Source of the DNA: CAWEPK01 sp049521495
GTDB lineage: Bacteria; Desulfobacterota; Syntrophorhabdia; Syntrophorhabdales; WCHB1-27
Direction: 5' to 3'
DNA length: 6,280 bases
NCBI GenBank assembly: GCA_049521495.1
Contig: JBEKOT010000135.1
Location: 1-6,280 of the forward strand
Shown here piece after piece: positions 1 through 5,117 of this stretch. The notes beneath the pieces are model-generated. The model worked only from the letters and a program-made list of their open reading frames with translations. It made no database searches and was not told where the DNA came from. Position 1 is the stretch's first letter. Each line of letters begins with the position of its first letter. The position numbers and the translations under genes were made by a program.

Positions 1-902
1 GCGCCGAACCCGGTGAGGATCGCATCCTTGATGCTCATCGGCTCGAGGGCTCCGCCGCACGCATAGACGCCCTCCACGTCCGTCTTCAGGGGGGCCTCTT
101 CCTTTACGAAACCGAATTGATTGCAGGAGAAGCCGAAGAGCCGGCTAAGGGCGGCGAGGGCCGGGTTCGGCCGGAGACCGATTGCCAGGACCACGTAATC
201 GAACACCTCTTCCGCCAGCTTTCCGCCAGTAAAATAGCGCACCCGGACCGTCTCTCCCTCGGGCTCGAAATACCTTGAATTGGCGCGGACGAACCTGACG
301 CCCCCGTCGCGGTACATCTTCTCCAGAAAAAACTCCTGGCCGAAGAGGCGAAGGTCGTTGTAGAAAACGGTGATGGCGGGCTTCGCCCTCTGGAGGGTCC
401 ACTTTATCTCCCTGATCGTGTAGGAGCAGCAGACCGACGAGCAAAGGGGGTACTCCTCGGAGCGCGAGCCGACGCAAAGGACGAAGGCGATCCGGTCGAA
501 GTTTTCGGGGAGGTCTCCATTCCGCTGGTCTATGAGCGCGTCGTACTCCAGGCTCGTGAGCACCCTCGGTCCTTTGTAGGCGACGGGGTCGTAAGGCGAA
601 AGACCGGTCGCGACAACGACCCTGTCGGCGGCAATGGACCGGCCGCCCTCGAGGGTGACCATGAATCGGCCGCCTTTCTTCTCGGAGGAGGCGATCCTCC
701 CTTCTTTGATCAGAGTGAGGCGAGGATGGGATCCTATCTCGTCATAGAAGGTCTTGAACCCCACCCGGCAGTTGGCGATGCGGGACATGAGGCCACCCGG
801 CTCGGGTGCGGATTCGACGATCGTCGCGTCGTGGCCTTCCTTCAGGATTACCTTGGCGGCAGATATGCCGCTGATGCCGCCGCCTACTATCAGTACGTTC
901 AT
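1..902 (-). CDS. QmoA-like HdrA paralogue, FAD-dependent oxidoreductase (N-terminal part, 3' end outside window)
   Basis: The frame is open from the ATG at 900-902 to the left edge, giving 300 codons with no stop. The protein begins directly with an FAD-binding Rossmann fold (MNVLIVGGGISGISAA, GGGISG at 7-12; acidic E30 at the end of strand 2; GG at 36-37), with no HdrA N-terminal domain. VVVATGLSPYD (96-106) is the second FAD/ATG motif. An HdrA-type cluster motif follows: CVGSR with Cys143, Cys154, Cys158 and Cys159, spaced CX10CX3CC. The visible end (GVYACGGALEP, 278-288) is the C-terminal FAD segment. There is no inserted ferredoxin. This minimal layout is that of QmoA and short HdrA proteins, and probably about 50-100 residues or more lie beyond the edge. 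Its position after hdrB with an ATGA overlap suggests it is part of the same complex. The nearest Shine-Dalgarno-like GGAG is 13 nt upstream, so coupling to hdrB translation is likely. Qmo versus Hdr assignment needs the next genes. Confidence 0.88.
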   Translation of the reverse strand, partial: MNVLIVGGGISGISAAKVILKEGHDATIVESAPEPGGLMSRIANCRVGFKTFYDEIGSHPRLTLIKEGRIASSEKKGGRFMVTLEGGRSIAADRVVVATGLSPYDPVAYKGPRVLTSLEYDALIDQRNGDLPENFDRIAFVLCVGSRSEEYPLCSSVCCSYTIREIKWTLQRAKPAITVFYNDLRLFGQEFFLEKMYRDGGVRFVRANSRYFEPEGETVRVRYFTGGKLAEEVFDYVVLAIGLRPNPALAALSRLFGFSCNQFGFVKEEAPLKTDVEGVYACGGALEPMSIKDAILTGFG

Positions 903-1579
903 AACGCGCCGCTTTCTCCCATAACGTACAGTATCACGTCGGTGAGGTACAGGATCCTCCTGCCTTTGGAAAAGGTCGTCAGCGCCATGTGGCAGAGGGG
1001 GCAGAAGACTACGAGGTCGCCTCTCGATTTCTCGACGATCAAAGACGAGAGCTTCTCCGTTGCCCATTTGTTCGCAAAGAACTGGTTCCCCCCGCAGCAG
1101 CGGTCCCTGACTTTAGCGCCTTCTACCTCGCCCCCGAAGAAGGAGATAACCTCCTCCATGACGTTCCTGTTCCTTATGGCCGTCCCTTCCGGCCTCAAGA
1201 GGACGCAGCCGTAATAGGGCGTAAAGACCCGCCCTTTCAGGTCCCTTTTTGCCTGAAGGCGCCCCGTGCCTTCCTTGTCGAGAAGCTCCAGAGGGTTGAC
1301 CACGGTGAAACTGTGCGACCCGTCCGCCTCCTTCAGGTTTTTGTAGCAGGCCGGGCAAGGGGCAAGGATGTCCCTGGCGAGGCCCTGCGCCTTCAGGAGG
1401 TTCTCGCCCGAAAGGCGCAGGGCCTCGCTCCTGTCGCCGTATTCGAGGGCGCCGCAGCAATTCCAGTCGGGGATCTCGGCGAGGCCGTGGCCGAGGGCCT
1501 CGCACATGCGCCTTACGCCTCTATCGAGCTTGCGGGCGGATGCCGTAAGGGAGCAGCCGGGGTAGTACGCGTAAAGCAT
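899..1579 (-). CDS. hdrB: HdrB, heterodisulfide reductase-type CCG-domain catalytic subunit
   Basis: A 226-residue protein with two complete cysteine-rich CCG domains. The first has YYPGC (Cys9), CCGALE (Cys41, Cys42) and CPACYKNL (Cys75, Cys78); the second has YYGC (Cys125), CCGGNQ (Cys161, Cys162) and CPLC (Cys193, Cys196). In HdrB these ten cysteines hold two fused non-cubane [4Fe-4S] clusters that cleave a disulfide (CoM-S-S-CoB in methanogens). All ligands are kept, so catalysis is plausible, though the substrate in this organism is unknown. The protein is shorter than the usual roughly 290 residues, mainly through compact spacing inside and between the two domains. The ATG follows the hdrC TAG with no gap, preceded by AGGAG at 4 nt (1584-1588). 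Its TGA overlaps the next start as ATGA. The hdrC-hdrB pairing is typical of this family. Confidence 0.94.
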   Translation of the reverse strand: MLYAYYPGCSLTASARKLDRGVRRMCEALGHGLAEIPDWNCCGALEYGDRSEALRLSGENLLKAQGLARDILAPCPACYKNLKEADGSHSFTVVNPLELLDKEGTGRLQAKRDLKGRVFTPYYGCVLLRPEGTAIRNRNVMEEVISFFGGEVEGAKVRDRCCGGNQFFANKWATEKLSSLIVEKSRGDLVVFCPLCHMALTTFSKGRRILYLTDVILYVMGESGAL

Positions 1580-2032
1580 CTATCTCCTCTTCACCTTATG
1601 GGGTAGATGGATGCTCATATACCCTGTCCATCTAGCCATATGCTTGATATAGCCCTCCCTGATGAGAAAGGGCAGGGACCGCAAAAAAACATAAGGCTCG
1701 TAAACCCTGCCCCACCTTTCAATCGAGGCCTTGAAAGCCTTCTCGAAAGGCGAGGCAACGCCCAAAGCCTCCCTGAGCGCCCTTACGACCTCAGGGACGC
1801 GGATGTTCCAGGGGCAGGCCTCGGTGCAGCGGCAGCAGCCCGTGCAGTAGCGGAGGAGGTCGTCGCCCCTGCCTATCTCATGGCCCATGAAAACACGGAC
1901 AAGGAGCTCCTGGGGGCTGACGCCGCAGCCCAGGTCGTTGACCGTGCAGACTGAAGCGCATATCTTGCAGCCGAGGCAAACCGACAGGTCCCCCTTCTGC
2001 ACGCCCGCGAGCTCTGTGATCCTGTCAATCAT
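1580..2032 (-). CDS. hdrC: HdrC, heterodisulfide reductase-type two-cluster ferredoxin subunit
   Basis: From the preferred start at 2032 the protein has 150 residues. It carries two classic CX2CX2CX3C motifs: CLGCKICASVC (Cys19, 22, 25, 29) and CTGCCRCTEACP (Cys63, 66, 69, 73). Between them is the SPQELL segment usual in HdrC, and a helical C-terminal half ends in a basic tail. HdrC is a soluble wire from HdrA to HdrB. There are no clear transmembrane helices, unlike the QmoC/DsrM-type HdrC fusions, so this points to a cytoplasmic complex. Three in-frame ATGs (2050, 2038, 2032) could be the start. The 2050 ATG abuts the GGAGG with no spacer; 2032 has AGGA 5 nt upstream and overlaps the preceding stop by only 8 bp, so it is preferred. 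Using 2050 would give 156 residues. The gene ends in TAG directly before the hdrB ATG. Confidence 0.9.
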   Translation of the reverse strand: MIDRITELAGVQKGDLSVCLGCKICASVCTVNDLGCGVSPQELLVRVFMGHEIGRGDDLLRYCTGCCRCTEACPWNIRVPEVVRALREALGVASPFEKAFKASIERWGRVYEPYVFLRSLPFLIREGYIKHMARWTGYMSIHLPHKVKRR

Positions 2033-3041
2033 CTGCATCCTGCAACTCATCCTCCAGAAATGTAAGGTAGGGTATGGCCTCGCCCGGGTCGCGGCCCGAC
2101 ATGTAGGAGAACATGCCCTGGAGCCTTTCGGAGACGCCCTTGAAGTACATCGCCAGAGGAACGGCCTGGGGGCACGCCTCCTCGCAGGCGCCGCAGCCGA
2201 CGCACGTCTGGGACACGTGGAACATCCTTATGAGATGGAAGGCCTCCTTGCCCTGGGGCATGGCGGTGGACCCCGTGCGGAGGACCTTGTTCAGGAGGGC
2301 GTCCCCTTTCGGAAGGTATTCGTCGCCGTTGAAGAGACAATCGAGGCAGTAGCACATCGGGCAGACGTCACGGCAGTTCCTGCACATGATGCAGGGAGAA
2401 AAATCTTTCGAAAAGGATTCCATGTCCGTCTGAAACGCCCGGCCACGAGGACTTTCACCGAAGAGCATTTCCGGCGCCTCGCCGGCGGCTTCGCCTTCGA
2501 TGAGGCCGAGGAAGGCTTCCCCCTTCCCTGTGTACGAGAAGGCATAGAAGGCGCCGTCTTTAGCTATCCGCAAGCCTGCGTCGCCAACGACCCCCCTCCT
2601 CTCCCCGCACGCCCGGCAGGCGGGCCGCATCCTGGCCGTGTCCCTGAAATATTCGACCAGGCCTTCCATCCCGGCGGGCAGGTCCTTCAGCTTCTCCTTT
2701 GAAGAGACTGTGCCAGGGCAATCCAGGGAGACCGCGATAATGCCTTCGGGCTCGATCTGGGCAAGCTTGACCAGCTCTACGTATGCCCTTATCTCGCAAG
2801 GCCTGAGCATGACGATAATCCTTGCGCCCTTCGAGAATATGCGGCGCAGGTAGAGCGCCCCGTTCACGTCGAAGGAGGGGTTGAGGAGCGTATGACGGTC
2901 GAGGCTTCCCTTGAATATCCGGTGACGGGCACCTTCCTCGCCCTTCTCGAAACCGAAGACCAGGCAGCCCTCGTCCTCCAGGAACCCGTTCAGGCCCCTT
3001 TCCAGGGCGCCTTCCTTAATCTTTTTTGCCTGCGTCTGCAT
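2025..3041 (-). CDS. FrhB/FdhB-family cysteine-rich iron-sulfur (flavo)protein
   Basis: This 338-residue protein resembles the coenzyme F420 hydrogenase/dehydrogenase beta subunit family. Visible marks are MLRPCEIRAY (78-87; PCEIRA is the family motif), SLDCPGT (105-111) and a C-x2-C pair (Cys142, Cys145). A dense cysteine block follows (Cys217, 220, 223, 227, then 230, 232, 235), and then a second ferredoxin motif (Cys280, 283, 286, 290). At least two [4Fe-4S] clusters are expected; the extra cysteines at 142-145 and 230-235 may bind another. Homologues act as electron-input subunits that bind flavin and pass electrons from F420, formate dehydrogenase or NAD(P)H modules. No catalytic partner (FdhA, FrhA) is visible here, so the donor is unknown. 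The start at 3041 overlaps mvhD by 26 bp and is supported by AAGGA 8 nt upstream (3050-3054). The family call is fairly secure; cofactor and donor are not. Confidence 0.8.
   Translation of the reverse strand: MQTQAKKIKEGALERGLNGFLEDEGCLVFGFEKGEEGARHRIFKGSLDRHTLLNPSFDVNGALYLRRIFSKGARIIVMLRPCEIRAYVELVKLAQIEPEGIIAVSLDCPGTVSSKEKLKDLPAGMEGLVEYFRDTARMRPACRACGERRGVVGDAGLRIAKDGAFYAFSYTGKGEAFLGLIEGEAAGEAPEMLFGESPRGRAFQTDMESFSKDFSPCIMCRNCRDVCPMCYCLDCLFNGDEYLPKGDALLNKVLRTGSTAMPQGKEAFHLIRMFHVSQTCVGCGACEEACPQAVPLAMYFKGVSERLQGMFSYMSGRDPGEAIPYLTFLEDELQDADD
2033..2055 (-). promoter_or_regulatory. Ribosome binding region that decides the hdrC start
   Basis: On the minus strand a GGAGG (2051-2055) touches an ATG at 2050, followed by AGG and further in-frame ATGs at 2038 and 2032. 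With zero spacing the first ATG cannot use the GGAGG. The 2038 ATG has it at 12 nt, and the 2032 ATG has AGGA (2038-2041) at 5 nt. This favours 2032, with 2038 as the alternative. The site lies inside the 3' end of the upstream FrhB-like gene. Confidence 0.5.
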
Positions 3042-3447
3042 GGGAGGCTTCCTTTATCTCATCGTACATGGCCCTTACCTTTTCCACGAAACGGCGGGCC
3101 TCTGCGGCACTCACCCAGAAAAGGCGCAGCTTTTCCTTCATGGAAAAGGCGTCGAACATCTCCTTCAACGCCGCGATCTTCCTTCTGGTGAAATAATTCC
3201 CCTTGATGAAATGGCAGTCGCCCGGGTGGCAACCGGCCACGAAGACGGCGTCGGCACCCTCGAAGATCGACTTGATCACGAAGGCCGGGTCCACCCTGCT
3301 CGAGCAGGGCACCTGGACCAGCTTCACACCGTCGGGGTACTTCATCCTGAGGCTCCCTGCCATCTCTGACGCCTTGAAGGTGCAGAAGGAGCAGGCAAAG
3401 CCGACTATCTGGGGGTCCTTTGCAGTTTTTTCTTCTGTCGCACTCAT
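3016..3447 (-). CDS. mvhD: MvhD/FlxD-type [2Fe-2S] electron-transfer subunit
   Basis: A 143-residue protein of the methyl-viologen-reducing hydrogenase delta subunit family, of typical length. The hallmarks are all present: CSFC (Cys19, Cys22), VPCSSRVDP (Cys48) and GCHPGDCHF (Cys73, Cys78), then a GN and a helical C-terminal tail. These cysteines include the ligands of the [2Fe-2S] cluster that hands electrons from an input module to the C-terminal ferredoxin of HdrA. That fits its position directly after an hdrA that keeps that ferredoxin. Its ATG (3445-3447) overlaps the hdrA TGA as ATGA, with GGAGG 4 nt upstream. No MvhA/MvhG hydrogenase subunits are in the window, so the electron source is more likely a flavin or FrhB-type module, as in Flx-Hdr or formate-linked Hdr systems; this is inference. 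Confidence 0.94.
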   Translation of the reverse strand: MSATEEKTAKDPQIVGFACSFCTFKASEMAGSLRMKYPDGVKLVQVPCSSRVDPAFVIKSIFEGADAVFVAGCHPGDCHFIKGNYFTRRKIAALKEMFDAFSMKEKLRLFWVSAAEARRFVEKVRAMYDEIKEASHADAGKKD

Positions 3448-5117
3448 ATCGCCTCCACCAGGGCCGCTATCTCGTCATCTATTGCGCTGTCACCGTAGCC
3501 TCTCAGGCTGATCGAAGAGGAGGGGCACGTGCTGTTGCAGAGGCCGCACCCCATGCAGGCCGCCTCTTCGACGTGGACGACCCTCGCAGCCTCGTCATAC
3601 TTTATCGCTTTTGCAACGCAAGCCTTTTCGCACATCCTACAACCGCTGCACCGCTTCCCATCCACGACGGCGACATAGGGGTCCACGGTCGCGAAGCCGG
3701 CGCTCAAAAACCCGAAGAGCTTCACGGCCGAGGCCCTGCCGTGGTTGATCGCCTCCTCCATGTCTTTCGGACCCGAGCATGCCCCCGCTATGAATATCCC
3801 CTTCACGGCAGTATCGTAGGGCCTGAGCTTCACGTGGGCCTCAAGGAAGAACCTGTCCTTGTCGAGGGCTATTTTCATGAGGGAAGAGACTGCGGGACCG
3901 TCAGGAGGGGGAGAGATGCCGACCGAGAGGACGGCCAGATCGAACTTCCGCTCGAAGGGCTCGCCGAGGAGCGTGTCCTCGCCCCTCACGGATAGGCCGT
4001 CGCGGCCGGGGATTATCTCCGCCACGCTGCACCTCGTGAAGAGCACTCCCTTCGCCTGCGTATCCTCGAAGAATTCCTCCCCTCCCCTGGGATGGGCACG
4101 GACGTCCATATAGAAGGACTCGACATAGGAATCCTTGTACCTCTCCTTGAGGCTTTCCGCCACGCGGAGGGCGTTGATGCAGCAAATCCTCGAACAGTAA
4201 GGCCTTCCTATCTGCTCGTCCCTAGACCCGACGCAATGGAGGATGGCGACCCGCGGCTTCGGCGGCAGGGGAAGGCGGCCGGCCTTCTCTTCGAAATCGA
4301 CGGTGGTCATTATCCGCTCGTCCCTGCCGTAGCCCAGCTCCGGCTTAATCGTGGCATCGAAGGGTGCAGACCCTATGGCAACGATGCACCCGCCCACCGT
4401 AATCCCCCTCTCGCCCGAAAGGCCACGGAGGGTCGCCCGGTAGTTGCCGAAGGCGCCCTCGAAACCTACAAGGCTCGCCGAGGTAAAGATCTCGACGTTG
4501 TCCCTGGCCCTGAGGGCCGCCTCCATGGGTGCGATAACCGCCTCGCCGTCCTTCCGTACGGGCCAGATGTCCCTCAACATCCTCACCCGGCCGCCCAGGA
4601 CCGGCTCCTTTTCTACAAGATAGACCTGGATGCCCATGTTCGAGAGGAAAAGGGCGGCCGAGAGGCCCGAGACGCCCCCACCGACGATGAGGGCGGACTT
4701 CACGACCTCCACCTGCTTCTCCTCCAGGGGCACGTAGTGGGCAGCCGCATAGAGGCCGGCCTTTATCAGCCTTATTGCCTTCTCCGTGTTCCGGGAGATG
4801 TCGTCCCCGACCCAGGAGCAATGCTCCCTTATACCTACCCGCCGGAGGAGATGAGGGTTCAGGCTGGCCTTCCGCACTAGGTCCTTGAAAAGCTCGTCGT
4901 GGAGCGAGGGCGTGCACGAGGCTATAACTACGCGGTCGAGGCCCTCTTTCTCGATGCTCTCCCTGATCATGTCCTGGCCGGGCTCCGAGCAGACGAAGGG
5001 ATAGTCGGACGAGACGACTACGTTGGGGAACCTCCCGAAATAGTCGCGCAACTTCCCCACGTCGACGGTATGCTTGATATTGTGTCCGCAGTGGCAGATG
5101 AATATGCCGGTTTTCAT
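3444..5117 (-). CDS. hdrA: HdrA, heterodisulfide reductase-type FAD/iron-sulfur subunit A
   Basis: This 557-residue protein starts at the ATG at 5117. An ATG at 5207 in the same frame would add 30 residues of low-complexity sequence lying wholly over the upstream gene, whereas MKTGIFICHCGHNI at 5117 is the classic HdrA N-terminus. Domains: an N-terminal HdrA domain (1-138; Cys8, Cys10, Cys43, Cys68, Cys100, with CTPSLHD and REHCSWV); an FAD Rossmann fold (GGGVSG 146-151, GGR 175-177); the HdrA core cluster CX12CX3CC (Cys295, 308, 312, 313); a second FAD segment (GIFIAGACSGPKD, 440-452); and a C-terminal ferredoxin with two [4Fe-4S] motifs (Cys490, 493, 496, 500 and 521, 524, 527, 531). The usual inserted ferredoxin between the FAD halves is missing: residues about 225-250 run straight through, which accounts for a length below the usual roughly 650. 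HdrA is the flavin hub that receives electrons from MvhD and passes them to HdrC/HdrB. A GGAG lies 11 nt upstream of the start. Confidence 0.93.
   Translation of the reverse strand: MKTGIFICHCGHNIKHTVDVGKLRDYFGRFPNVVVSSDYPFVCSEPGQDMIRESIEKEGLDRVVIASCTPSLHDELFKDLVRKASLNPHLLRRVGIREHCSWVGDDISRNTEKAIRLIKAGLYAAAHYVPLEEKQVEVVKSALIVGGGVSGLSAALFLSNMGIQVYLVEKEPVLGGRVRMLRDIWPVRKDGEAVIAPMEAALRARDNVEIFTSASLVGFEGAFGNYRATLRGLSGERGITVGGCIVAIGSAPFDATIKPELGYGRDERIMTTVDFEEKAGRLPLPPKPRVAILHCVGSRDEQIGRPYCSRICCINALRVAESLKERYKDSYVESFYMDVRAHPRGGEEFFEDTQAKGVLFTRCSVAEIIPGRDGLSVRGEDTLLGEPFERKFDLAVLSVGISPPPDGPAVSSLMKIALDKDRFFLEAHVKLRPYDTAVKGIFIAGACSGPKDMEEAINHGRASAVKLFGFLSAGFATVDPYVAVVDGKRCSGCRMCEKACVAKAIKYDEAARVVHVEEAACMGCGLCNSTCPSSSISLRGYGDSAIDDEIAALVEAI

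Noticed and set aside
145..477. Minus-strand ORF of 110 codons
   Set aside because: It is in another frame inside the QmoA-like gene, which is continuous from 902 to 1 with clear FAD and CVGSR motifs. The Arg/Pro-rich translation is a frame shadow.
1887..2702. Long plus-strand ORF of 271 codons
   Set aside because: It lies antisense to the FrhB-like gene and hdrC, which have strong family motifs. Its translation is His/Arg/Ala/Gly-rich with no recognisable domain, as expected for a shadow frame in GC-rich DNA.
3016..3447. MvhD/HdrA pair as part of a Bam-type benzoyl-CoA reductase
   Set aside because: BamE/BamF resemble HdrA/MvhD, but the complete two-CCG HdrB, HdrC and FrhB-like genes fit an Hdr complex better and no tungsten oxidoreductase gene is in view. 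The flanks could reopen the question.
4092..4880. Long plus-strand ORF of 262 codons
   Set aside because: It is antisense to the FAD and core region of hdrA, with no motif, no convincing ribosome site and a composition typical of an antisense shadow.
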